Assembly (NCBI GenBank): GCA_025920435.1
Contig: JAPDLT010000004.1
Span: forward strand, 1 to 51,085
Reading direction: 5' to 3'
Origin: Candidatus Rehaiarchaeum fermentans
GTDB lineage: Archaea; Nanobdellota; Nanobdellia; Parvarchaeales; Parvarchaeaceae
Length of the DNA stretch: 51,085 bases
Positions 25,313 through 32,988 of the stretch are shown here, in pieces. The notes under the pieces are model-generated. The model saw only the letters and a list, made by a program, of their open reading frames with translations, made no database searches and was not told the DNA's origin. Within the stretch, counting starts at the first letter, position 1, and each line of letters opens with the position of its first letter. The position numbers and the translations under genes are program-made.

Positions 25313-25607
25313 TTTCAAATAAGTATTTTTCCACTATTCTTCTAATTTCTTCTTTATCTAAAACTTTAATTTTATTGGCTAAATCAATATATTTCTTCGC
25401 TTCCTTCTTTCCTTCTTCTTCTCCTTTCTTTCTACTTTCTTCAATTAATCTATCTTTTAAAAGATTCGCTTCATTTTCCGTTTCGGTAATAATTTCTTTA
25501 GCTTTAGCCTTTGCTTCTTCTATTTCTTTTTCACTCCTTTGTTTTTCTTTTTCCAACAATTCTTTAAGCTTTTCTTCTTCTTTAGATAATTCTTCAATAC
25601 TAACCAT
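25299..25607 (-). CDS. atpH: A-type ATP synthase subunit H (peripheral stalk coiled coil)
   Basis: 102 aa, almost entirely charged helix (KEKQRSEKEIEEAKAKAKEI). It partners subunit E in the right-handed coiled-coil peripheral stalk. In many archaea H heads the operon; here it sits between D and I. Weak sequence identity is normal for this subunit, and the call rests on composition and position. Overlaps D by 8 bp and I by 14 bp. Confidence 0.8.
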   Translation of the reverse strand: MVSIEELSKEEEKLKELLEKEKQRSEKEIEEAKAKAKEIITETENEANLLKDRLIEESRKKGEEEGKKEAKKYIDLANKIKVLDKEEIRRIVEKYLFENDKT

Positions 25608-26190
25608 ACTTATACTTAATTAATCTAGATTTTTCTTCTAGTTCTAAATTGTCTAAAGTTTCGATAATTTCCTTAATTTTTCTTTGACGTTCAGGAATTA
25701 TGATTCTTTCAATTGCATTTATTTTTCTATTTATATCAAATATTTCTAAAAGAAGTTTCTTCAAATTAATTTCTCGTTGTGCTAACTCAATTATTTCTTT
25801 AGCTAGCTTATAAAATTTTTCGTAAGCCAACTTAACTTCATTAGGAAGATTTTGATCTAGAATTTGATTTATTTGAGGAATTACATTAAATAAAGGTATT
25901 CCTAATACGCTATCTTTTTCAACTTGAAAATTCGCATGCTGTATTTCTACAGAATATCTATTAAATGCAACTTTACCATTAAGGGCAATTGCTAAAACTA
26001 AAGCATCTTTAGCTTCTTTAATTAAATTTGCATTGTATTCTTTTATATTCTTGCTTTCTTGTAGTAGTTCTATAAATTTTTTTATTAGTCTACTCCTACT
26101 TGACTTTAGAAGCTCAGCACTATCTTTTATAAACTTTAAATCTTCTTTTTCTTTTATTAAAGCTCCTCTACTCTTTGTTCCACTTTCCAT
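25600..26190 (-). CDS. atpD: A-type ATP synthase subunit D (central stalk)
   Basis: 196 aa. Long N- and C-terminal helices form the rotor shaft. [15 protein letters not shown] near the start and [20 protein letters not shown] near the end are the family blocks (the latter the 'T.RrvNaLE.v.iP' motif). Rotates inside the A3B3 head. Overlaps B by 23 bp. Confidence 0.92.
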   Translation of the reverse strand: MESGTKSRGALIKEKEDLKFIKDSAELLKSSRSRLIKKFIELLQESKNIKEYNANLIKEAKDALVLAIALNGKVAFNRYSVEIQHANFQVEKDSVLGIPLFNVIPQINQILDQNLPNEVKLAYEKFYKLAKEIIELAQREINLKKLLLEIFDINRKINAIERIIIPERQRKIKEIIETLDNLELEEKSRLIKYKYG

Positions 26191-27538
26191 ATTTGTTAAT
26201 AAATTCTTGCTTTAATCTTGTTAGTCTTTCTGGCTTAATTTCGCTTAAAACTTCCCAACCTTTATTAAGAGTGTTTTCTATTCCTCTTCTTTCATTAAAT
26301 CCTTGATTTATAAATTCCTTTTCAAATTTTCTACCAAATCTTATTAATGATAAATCATCTTCACTTAATGCACCTTCTCCAACCAATTCCATTAATCTAC
26401 TAACTTCTATATATTCTGAATAACTTGCAAATAATTGACTAGAAAGAGAACTGTGATCCTCTCTTGTTTTTCCTTTTCCTATTGCATTATTCATCATTCT
26501 AGAAATAGAAGAAAGAATATCTATAGGAGGGTAAATACCTAACTTATGTAGTCTTCTGCTCAGTGTTATTTGGCCTTCAGTTACATAACCTGTTAAATCA
26601 GGAATTGGATGAGTTATATCATCTTGTGGCATAGTTAAAATAGGTATTTGAGTAATAGATCCTTTCTTTCCCTTTAAAACTCCGCTCCTCTCGAATATAC
26701 TTGCCAAATCCGTATACATATATCCTGGGTATCCTCTTCTTCCTGGTATTTCCTTTTTTGCAGAGGAAATTTCTCTCAAAGTTTCACAGTAATTTGTAAT
26801 ATCTGTAAGTATAACAATTACATCATATCCTTTTTCGTAAGCAAGATATTCAGCAGTAGTTAAAGCAATTCTAGGTAATAGTATTCTCTCAATAGAAGGA
26901 TCTGAAGCTAAATTTATAAAGGAAACTGTTTTCCTTAATAAACCTCTTTCTCTGAATTCATTTATTAAAAATCTTGCTTCATCGCTATTCACTCCCATTG
27001 CACCAAAGACTATTAAAGTATTATCAGATACTTTAGCCTGAGAAGATATTTGAACAGCAATTTTGTTGTGGGGCAAACCAGAGCCAGAAAATAATGGTAA
27101 TTTTTGACCTTTTGCAAGTGTAATTAAACCATCGATAACTGATATACCCGTTTCAACAAAACTGTTAGGAGTTTCTCTTGCATAAGGATTAATTGGGTAT
27201 CCATTAACATCATATTCTTCTCCTTTGATTATTGATGGTCCGTTATCTATTGGATAAAATCTTCCGTTAAATATTCTTCCTATTAGCTCTTCATTCAACT
27301 TTATTGAATACGGTTTGCCTTTAGGTAGAATTCTTACACTTTTCGGATCTAAACCTAACATATTTCCAAAAACTTGAATAACAGAAATGTTTGAACTTGC
27401 ATCTATTATTTGACCTTCTAAACTACCTAAATTGCTGAAAATTTTTACAACCTCATTATATTTAGGAGCTTCTAACCCTTCTACAAAAATTAAAGAGCTA
27501 TCTACTTGAGTAATATTACTATATTCTTTGTAAATCAT
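26168..27538 (-). CDS. atpB: A-type ATP synthase subunit B (regulatory nucleotide-binding)
   Basis: 456 aa, normal length. [18 protein letters not shown] is the degenerate P-loop typical of [17 protein letters not shown] and [22 protein letters not shown] are strongly conserved. Together with A it forms the hexameric head. The translated start overlaps the 3' end of A by 20 bp. Confidence 0.97.
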   Translation of the reverse strand: MIYKEYSNITQVDSSLIFVEGLEAPKYNEVVKIFSNLGSLEGQIIDASSNISVIQVFGNMLGLDPKSVRILPKGKPYSIKLNEELIGRIFNGRFYPIDNGPSIIKGEEYDVNGYPINPYARETPNSFVETGISVIDGLITLAKGQKLPLFSGSGLPHNKIAVQISSQAKVSDNTLIVFGAMGVNSDEARFLINEFRERGLLRKTVSFINLASDPSIERILLPRIALTTAEYLAYEKGYDVIVILTDITNYCETLREISSAKKEIPGRRGYPGYMYTDLASIFERSGVLKGKKGSITQIPILTMPQDDITHPIPDLTGYVTEGQITLSRRLHKLGIYPPIDILSSISRMMNNAIGKGKTREDHSSLSSQLFASYSEYIEVSRLMELVGEGALSEDDLSLIRFGRKFEKEFINQGFNERRGIENTLNKGWEVLSEIKPERLTRLKQEFINKYGKWNKE

Positions 27539-29219
27539 AGCTTAATTTCTCAAATTCTTTTTCTATTTCATCATCCTTCATAATTTTCATTTTCAAAATA
27601 GTTTGTACAAAATCATTATCCTTTATTTCATCAAATTTCTGACCTTTCAATATCTTATCCATTTCTTTATCGTACAACAATTTTATAGCTTTAACAATAA
27701 TATATTGTTTCTTTAATGAAGAATATGCATCATTTTCATCAAATGCACTTTGTATTAAAAATCCTTCCTTTATCAATCTTGCAATTTTGAGTGTTTCTTT
27801 TTCTTGATCTGGTAAAGCATTAAATCCAACTAGGTTTGCAATTTGTTGTATTTCGTCACTCTTATTTAATGTATTTAAAATCCACTCTCTTAAAAACTTG
27901 TAATCATTTCCTACACTTTTTTTAAACCACTCTTCTAAGTCATCAATGTAAAGCGAATAACTTATTCCCCAATTAATTGCTGGATAATGTCTTGAATATG
28001 CAAGTTTTGCATCGAGCCCCCAAAAGCACCTTACTAAACGCAAGGTATTTTGAGAAACAGGATCGGATAAATCCCCTCCCGGAGGAGAAACAGCTCCAAT
28101 AACAGTTACGCTTCCTTCCTTTCCAGACAATGTTTTTACTTTTCCTGCTCTTTCATAAAATTCTGCAAGCCTACTCCCTAGATAAGAAGGATATCCTTCT
28201 TCTCCAGGCATCTCTTCCAATCTTCCTGAAATCTCTCTCAATGCTTCTGCCCATCTAGATGTACTATCTGCCATAACAGAAACTTTATATCCTAAATCTC
28301 TAAAATACTCTGCAATTGTTATTCCTACATATATACTTGCCTCTCTCGCAGCTACAGGCATGTTAGAAGTATTTGCTATGAGTACAGTTCTTTGTAACAA
28401 AGGATTTCCATTACTATCTACTAAATTAGAAAAGCTTTCCAAAAGATCTGCCATTTCATTACCTCTCTCCCCACAACCTACATATACAACAATATCACTA
28501 CTAGCCCATTTAGCCAATTGATGCTGCAAAACTGTTTTACCAGAACCAAATGGCCCAGGAATTGCTGCTTTCCCTCCTTCTCCAATAGGAAACAAAAAAT
28601 CTATAACGCGTTGACCTGTTACTAAAGGAGATTTTATATCTAACTTTGATAAATACGGTCTTGGCTTTCTTATAGGCCATCTTTGATATAGAAAAACTTC
28701 TTTATTTTCGATAGTACAAATAGGGTCTTTTACTGTAAAAGAACCTTCTTTAATTGAGTTAACCTCTCCATGAAAACCCAAAGGGACAAGTATAAAATGA
28801 TCAATATTTCCCTCTCTTACTTTTCCAATTATTTGTCCTTCTCTTACTTTATCCCCTTTTTTAACGAGCGGATAAAAATCCCATTTTTTATTCGTATCTA
28901 AAGGAAAATAATCTTCTTTTCCATGAATAAATATGCCTTCTTTACTAAGCATAGAATCTAAAGCTCTTTGCAATCCATCATAAATTTTACCTAACATCCC
29001 TGGCCCCAAAACTACTGACAAAGGAAAGTGAGTCTCTTCAACTTCTTCTCCTACTCCTAAAGAAGAAGTGTCTTCATAAGCTTCTATAAAAAATTCCTTT
29101 CCCCTTATTCTTATTACTTCTCCAATTATTCTTTTTTTCCCTAGTCTTACTACTTCTCCAATTCCTGAACTCAATCCTTCAGCAACAACTAATGGACCAG
29201 AAATTCTCTTTATTGCCAT
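27519..29219 (-). CDS. atpA: A-type ATP synthase catalytic subunit A
   Basis: 566 aa, no intein. The catalytic Walker A is [11 protein letters not shown], slightly different from the common GPFGSGKTV of the family and fully consistent with activity. [32 protein letters not shown] and [13 protein letters not shown] follow. The non-homologous insert typical of A subunits (about residues 115-190) is present. The start overlaps F by 10 bp. Confidence 0.98.
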   Translation of the reverse strand: MAIKRISGPLVVAEGLSSGIGEVVRLGKKRIIGEVIRIRGKEFFIEAYEDTSSLGVGEEVEETHFPLSVVLGPGMLGKIYDGLQRALDSMLSKEGIFIHGKEDYFPLDTNKKWDFYPLVKKGDKVREGQIIGKVREGNIDHFILVPLGFHGEVNSIKEGSFTVKDPICTIENKEVFLYQRWPIRKPRPYLSKLDIKSPLVTGQRVIDFLFPIGEGGKAAIPGPFGSGKTVLQHQLAKWASSDIVVYVGCGERGNEMADLLESFSNLVDSNGNPLLQRTVLIANTSNMPVAAREASIYVGITIAEYFRDLGYKVSVMADSTSRWAEALREISGRLEEMPGEEGYPSYLGSRLAEFYERAGKVKTLSGKEGSVTVIGAVSPPGGDLSDPVSQNTLRLVRCFWGLDAKLAYSRHYPAINWGISYSLYIDDLEEWFKKSVGNDYKFLREWILNTLNKSDEIQQIANLVGFNALPDQEKETLKIARLIKEGFLIQSAFDENDAYSSLKKQYIIVKAIKLLYDKEMDKILKGQKFDEIKDNDFVQTILKMKIMKDDEIEKEFEKLSYDLQRI

Positions 29220-29497
29220 AAATTATTTGGATCTATGCCTAATATTTTTTTAGTAAGATTTAGAACGTCTTCCTTTTCTCTTAGCAAAATAAAAATAGGT
29301 TTAGTAATACTTATTAATTTTGCTTCTAAATCTTCTGGAATGCCTTCTGCTATTTCTTTATCTACTATAACAATATCATAGTCCAAAAATTTGTTGTAAG
29401 ATTTTACAAATTCTTCTTTATTGATTATTTCACCATCTAAACCAACCATTCTCATTCCAATAACAAACTCTTCATCCCCTAAACAAATAACTTTCAT
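29210..29497 (-). CDS. atpF: A-type ATP synthase subunit F
   Basis: The ATG at 29497 (MKVICLGDEEFVIGMRMVG) replaces the track's TTG at 29509. Subunit F is a Rossmann-like central-stalk regulator; the opening I.vlGD.d...GFrl.G pattern and the ending IFILLREKE fit. 95 aa is close to the usual ~100. Lies between C and A, as in other archaeal operons. Confidence 0.88.
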   Translation of the reverse strand: MKVICLGDEEFVIGMRMVGLDGEIINKEEFVKSYNKFLDYDIVIVDKEIAEGIPEDLEAKLISITKPIFILLREKEDVLNLTKKILGIDPNNLWQ

Positions 29498-30191
29498 ATA
29501 ATTTATCAATTAATTCTACTTTATTTTTCAATTTTAAATAAATTATCCCTCTGATCAAGTTTATTTGATTTTCTAAAAGAATTAAATAATATAAGGCAAC
29601 CCTTACATCGTTATAGTAAGAAAGATATATTACGTTTTCTTTTGAAAGATACTTGGAAATTGAAAAACCAGCTTTTGTTATAGTATTGTCAAGATTCTTG
29701 ATATAAAAATCTTCTAATAAATTGAAAAGTTTTGGATAATCTTGAGTATATAAGGACGGAGAAAATCTTTCTGCTAAGAAATTAACTATTTCATTGATAT
29801 TTGAATTTATTAAAGAAATATAATCTAACTTATTTATAGTTGTCATACCAACAAATCTGTTAATTACTTCAATTTTTCTATCTGAAATCTTTATTTCTTC
29901 CTTGAGTAACTTCGCAGATATTATTGCTTTTATGTTTTCTAAATCAAATTTTAATAAATAAGAGGAAAGAACTTTTCTATCTAAAGGGTCTGCGAGAAGG
30001 TAAAGATCTTGTGCTTCTTTAAAAAAATAATTTAAAGAGTTGGCTTCAAATTCTTCTATATTATCTGAAACATAATTTATTTCATCTTTTATTTGAGAAA
30101 TGCTCTTCTCTTTTAGTGAAAGTAATTTTTCTTTGCTCATTAAATTGCTGATTTTAGCTCTGCTTGCTCCCACTAAGCTCATATATTTCAT
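29472..30191 (-). CDS. atpC: A-type ATP synthase subunit C, shortened
   Basis: Links the central stalk to the K ring. 239 aa, against roughly 340-390 in most archaea, so about one of the three helical-bundle repeats seems to be missing. YVGASRAKI-like SLVGASRAKISNLMSKEKLL near the start, LLKFDLENIKAIISAKLL and NDVRVALYYLILLENQINLI at the end fit the family. Position between E and F agrees. Overlaps E by 29-38 bp depending on which of two ATGs is used. Confidence 0.82.
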   Translation of the reverse strand: MKYMSLVGASRAKISNLMSKEKLLSLKEKSISQIKDEINYVSDNIEEFEANSLNYFFKEAQDLYLLADPLDRKVLSSYLLKFDLENIKAIISAKLLKEEIKISDRKIEVINRFVGMTTINKLDYISLINSNINEIVNFLAERFSPSLYTQDYPKLFNLLEDFYIKNLDNTITKAGFSISKYLSKENVIYLSYYNDVRVALYYLILLENQINLIRGIIYLKLKNKVELIDKLYESYLFRG

Positions 30192-30690
30192 TTAAAATTT
30201 TATCAATTTTTTCGGAAAGTATAGTATCAAAACTAAAATCTAATATTTGAGTTCCTTTTTTTGCAATAATTCCTCCTATAATGCTTATTTCTTTTGCCCC
30301 TTTTATAAAGGAAATATCTCTTTTATTTACGTAAATTTCGTAGTCAGAAAATTTACTAGCTAAATTTTTCATAAAATTCTTATATTTTTCTGTTTGAGTG
30401 ATTTCTTCTGCAATGGAATAAATTTGATTAACATATTCCTTTTCTACCTCTCCGGCTTTTGAAAGATAATAATCAATACCTTCCTGCACTTTCATTTCTT
30501 TAGACTTAATATATTCTTGATCAGCTAAGATTTTAGCACTCTCTAAAATATCTTTCTTTATTTTCTCAGCTCTTTCTTTTGCTTCATTTATTATTTTAAT
30601 CTTTTCTTCCTCAGTCCTTTTATTTATCTCTTCTATTTCTTTCTTTTTTTCCTTTATTAACTCTTCTAACAACTCCTTTACATCGCTCAT
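30154..30690 (-). CDS. atpE: A-type ATP synthase subunit E (peripheral stalk)
   Basis: 178 aa: a charged N-terminal coiled coil (EEEKIKIINEAKERAEKIKK) and a globular C-terminal part with GGIIAKKGTQILDFSFDTIL, the E-subunit signature (GGv...dg...vd.tl). Begins one base after the K stop. Pairs with H. Confidence 0.92.
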   Translation of the reverse strand: MSDVKELLEELIKEKKKEIEEINKRTEEEKIKIINEAKERAEKIKKDILESAKILADQEYIKSKEMKVQEGIDYYLSKAGEVEKEYVNQIYSIAEEITQTEKYKNFMKNLASKFSDYEIYVNKRDISFIKGAKEISIIGGIIAKKGTQILDFSFDTILSEKIDKILNEIYELSGSKQS

Positions 30691-30912
30691 TTAAAGTATA
30701 TTCAGCAAAATCATTAGCGCTACTACAAATCCTATTATCCAAAGTGTTTCTGGCAATACGAAAAATAGAAGTACTTTACCTAGCATATCCGGTTTCTCTG
30801 CTATAACTCCCATTCCAGAAGATCCAACTCCGCTTTGAGCAATACCTGTACCTATAAGACCTCCCGCCAATGCAATTGCAGCTGCAATTGCTTCACTCCC
30901 ACTAATCACCAT
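30691..30912 (-). CDS. atpK: A-type ATP synthase subunit K (c-ring proteolipid)
   Basis: 73 aa, one helical hairpin. Helix 1 is ALAGGLIGTGIAQSGVG, helix 2 contains FVLPETLWIIGF with Glu55 as the ion-carrying carboxylate. Gln26 in helix 1 and the ET pair in helix 2 resemble the Na+-binding pattern of some rings, but several usual partners differ, so ion choice is open. First gene of the operon; it lacks the duplicated hairpin seen in some archaea. Confidence 0.93.
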   Translation of the reverse strand: MVISGSEAIAAAIALAGGLIGTGIAQSGVGSSGMGVIAEKPDMLGKVLLFFVLPETLWIIGFVVALMILLNIL

Positions 30913-30931
30913 TTTAAAGCTTCTAATTAAA

Positions 30932-30940
30932 GAAATATAA
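30932..30940 (-). promoter_or_regulatory. TATA box of the ATP synthase operon
   Basis: Minus strand CTTATATTTC, centred about 25 bp before the atpK ATG, predicting a leaderless operon mRNA. The rest of the 268-bp gap to the repeat-protein gene holds nothing else I can name. Confidence 0.5.
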
Positions 30941-31180
30941 GCTTTATTAACTTCTTTGTTAACTTTTAAATTATAGGGTCTTAAATTCTTTTTAAGAAAT
31001 CTATTATGTAAGGGGAGAGCTTAACCTTTATTATTTTGGCTAAAAAGATTTTCAAAAAAGATTGTTTAAGTAATTAGTAAATATTTTAATTAAATCAAGG
31101 TGAATTAATTAAAAAAAACTAAGTTGAAATTTATAAGTTATAATTAAAAAGCAGAAAAAATAACTAACTCTTAAATAAAT

Positions 31181-31573
31181 TCATCCTATCAAATCTTTCT
31201 TAAGAGTTTTGAAGTAAGACACTAAATCAGTCCTAGTCTTGTCGAAATAAGATTTTAAGTCTACCTTTAATGTATTGAAGTAAGGTTTAAAGTATGTCTT
31301 TATTTCAGTAGGCAATTTACGTAAGTCTTCTATTACGGTTTTATAAGATGATTTTAAATCATTTTTTATTTGAGCAGGAATTTGCCCTAAATCCTTCTTA
31401 AGTGTATTGTATGCATTCAAAAAGTCGGATTTTAATGTATTATATATTTGACGAAAGTAAGATCCTATTTGACGAAAGTAAGATCCTCCCAAAGAGTTGC
31501 TTTGCTCTCCTCCACTTGCTTTTAATTTATCTGCCAGAGTTTCATTTTTAGTTGTTGGCTTTTCACTTCCCAT
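31181..31573 (-). CDS. 11-residue-repeat amphipathic helical protein (unrecognised)
   Basis: 130 aa. After a Ser/Gly-rich N-terminus, residues about 40-128 are tandem 11-mers of the form xxxYxTLKxDL: LNAYNTLKKDL, GQIPAQIKNDL, KSSYKTVIEDL, RKLPTEIKTYF, KPYFNTLKVDL, KSYFDKTRTDL, VSYFKTLKKDL. Pro appears in every third repeat or so. An 11-residue period gives a helix with one constant lipophilic face, as in apolipoproteins, perilipins, synucleins and some LEA proteins. No signal peptide or membrane helix. No family recognised. It has its own TATA box and follows aIF1A. A 21-bp tandem duplication encodes GSYFRQI twice. Lipid-surface or protein-filament binding is an inference from the repeat. Confidence 0.75.
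   Translation of the reverse strand: MGSEKPTTKNETLADKLKASGGEQSNSLGGSYFRQIGSYFRQIYNTLKSDFLNAYNTLKKDLGQIPAQIKNDLKSSYKTVIEDLRKLPTEIKTYFKPYFNTLKVDLKSYFDKTRTDLVSYFKTLKKDLIG
31446..31487. repeat. Tandem 21-bp duplication
   Basis: ATTTGACGAAAGTAAGATCCT occurs twice back to back (31446-31466 and 31467-31487) with no mismatch, encoding GSYFRQI-GSYFRQI in frame. Identity at the DNA level implies a recent slippage event in the repeat protein gene. Confidence 0.95.
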
Positions 31574-31595
31574 TTGATATTATGAAGTCTAGTAG

Positions 31596-31605
31596 TATTT
31601 ATATC
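31596..31605 (-). promoter_or_regulatory. TATA box of the 11-mer repeat protein gene
   Basis: Minus strand AAAAGATATAAATACT, centred about 27 bp before the ATG at 31573. A good archaeal TATA consensus within the 47-bp gap after aIF1A, so the gene is probably expressed independently and leaderless. Confidence 0.55.
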
Positions 31606-31620
31606 TTTTAAGTGGTAAAT

Positions 31621-31917
31621 TTAAGATTCACCCTTTAAACTATCCAAATCGTAGCCTAGCTCCTTAAGCTTTTCTATTCCAAGCTTGTTATAAAGATAAA
31701 CTATATCTCCTCTTTCGTCTTCTTTGGGCGAGATTGGCTTAACTATAACGAAATCACCTGCCTTAACCCAAGCATACCTTGTCAAGCTTCCTCTAACTTT
31801 GCAAAATCTTATTTTATTATCAGAGCACTTTACATACATATTTCCATGACCTAGTTGTTGTATTACATATCCTAAAACCTCATCCTTTTCTGGAAGCCTA
31901 AACTCCGTGTTTCTCAT
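31621..31917 (-). CDS. eif1a: Translation initiation factor aIF1A
   Basis: 98 aa, OB fold. Recognised by RLPEKDEVLGYVIQQLGHGN, VRGSLTRYAWVKAGDFVIVKP and the DIVYLYNK strand. It binds the A site of the small subunit and supports mRNA and initiator tRNA binding. Its ATG overlaps the DUF424 stop (ATGA), completing a run aIF2 beta-DUF424-aIF1A. Confidence 0.97.
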   Translation of the reverse strand: MRNTEFRLPEKDEVLGYVIQQLGHGNMYVKCSDNKIRFCKVRGSLTRYAWVKAGDFVIVKPISPKEDERGDIVYLYNKLGIEKLKELGYDLDSLKGES

Positions 31918-32204
31918 AATATCTTATAAACTTGAGCATGTAACTGCCCACCAAATTCTTTCGCATTTTTAACAATACCTTCTTCAATTAAAAATTTAAC
32001 GATTTCATTACCAAATGCATTTATAATAGAACTTTCCGATATCATACTTAGGATTTCTCCTTTATCAAATATTTTTTCGCCATAAAACTTTGGATCTATA
32101 AAAATTTTAATATCTTTAGAAATAAGTGTTTTACCTAATAAATCTTTATCGCAAATAGCTAATATTTTTTGGCCTTCTCCTTTATGCATTTTTGCGTAAA
32201 ACAT
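31914..32204 (-). CDS. DUF424 protein
   Basis: The ATG at 32204 (MFYAKMHKGEGQKIL) is chosen over the track's 32246, which lies inside aIF2 beta. The pattern AICDKDLLGKTL...DIKIFIDPKFYGE and the end GQLHAQVYKI match DUF424, an archaeal family commonly encoded near aIF2 beta. 96 aa. Role unknown, probably translation-linked from context. Confidence 0.85.
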   Translation of the reverse strand: MFYAKMHKGEGQKILAICDKDLLGKTLISKDIKIFIDPKFYGEKIFDKGEILSMISESSIINAFGNEIVKFLIEEGIVKNAKEFGGQLHAQVYKIL

Positions 32205-32205
32205 A

Positions 32206-32616
32206 CTAACGTATTTCTTCTGCAGGATAAGAAGCGCCACAAGCAAGGCACTTTATCATATAAATTTTGTCTTCTTTTATCATTTCTGTATCTGGAGAAG
32301 AGCAAACCTTACAATAAACATATTTTTGTAAATACAATTGTAATTTTTCTTGAACTTGCTTGGGCTGAAATCTTCCTGTCAACATTATTCTTTCTTTTTC
32401 AATACTCCCGGAAGTCAAAAACTCATGTAATAAAAATCTAAATATATGATTAATAGGTCTTTTTATATAGTTTGCAAAATCATTTAAATAGATAAAAGTT
32501 TTCTGAGAAGTAGTTTCAACTCTAACTCCTGGCGGATTAAATCTGCCTTTCTCAATCTTTTTCTTGCTCTCATATATTCTATCCAACAACTTTAAATATT
32601 CTTCGTCTACTTCCAT
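32206..32616 (-). CDS. eif2b: Translation initiation factor aIF2 beta
   Basis: 136 aa, normal. FNPPGVRVETTSQKTFIYLNDFANY, LTGRFQPKQVQEKL and the C-terminal zinc ribbon CKVCSSPDTEM...CLACGA are diagnostic. With alpha and gamma it carries Met-tRNAi. Unlike the gamma subunit at 48852-49967, its zinc-binding cysteines are intact. Stops 1 bp before DUF424 starts. Confidence 0.97.
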   Translation of the reverse strand: MEVDEEYLKLLDRIYESKKKIEKGRFNPPGVRVETTSQKTFIYLNDFANYIKRPINHIFRFLLHEFLTSGSIEKERIMLTGRFQPKQVQEKLQLYLQKYVYCKVCSSPDTEMIKEDKIYMIKCLACGASYPAEEIR

Positions 32617-32619
32617 AAT

Positions 32620-32988
32620 CTACTTTTTATTATTCCAATACTTATTGTAATAAAATAAACTTTTAATACTATTATACATGAATTGAATTAAATCAATCTT
32701 TTTTATTATTCTTGCATGTAGTATAGGATTTTCATCATAAACTAATTCACCTAATATTTCTACCGCATCCCCTGCTTTTAATTCTAAATTATTTTGAAAA
32801 TACACATATATTTCTCCGGTTCCGTCATTCACTACTAAAGATTTATATCCTTCATTATCATTTATCCTTTCGACTATTCCAAATATGTTTAATCTTGAAA
32901 CTTCTTTATTATTTATTTTAAGTACATTATTTTCTTTAGTTAGTTTTAAAAGAGAAATCAAAGGGAGAAGATAATAAGTATAATCCAT
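32620..32988 (-). CDS. Small OB-fold nucleic-acid-binding protein
   Basis: 122 aa. NIFGIVERINDNEGYKSLVVNDGTGEIYVYFQ is a typical OB-fold (tRNA_anti/RPA-like): strand, D.TG.i.v.f, then GDAVEILGELVYDENPILHARII. It overlaps the MCM stop by one base (TAATG), so it is translated with MCM. It may be a single-domain RPA-like single-strand DNA binding protein, or an RecQ-mediated-genome-instability-like factor; the domain alone does not decide. Confidence 0.7.
   Translation of the reverse strand: MDYTYYLLPLISLLKLTKENNVLKINNKEVSRLNIFGIVERINDNEGYKSLVVNDGTGEIYVYFQNNLELKAGDAVEILGELVYDENPILHARIIKKIDLIQFMYNSIKSLFYYNKYWNNKK

Noticed and set aside
27519-29219. Intein in ATP synthase A, MCM or ribonucleotide reductase
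   Set aside because: All three have normal lengths and uninterrupted active-site motifs.
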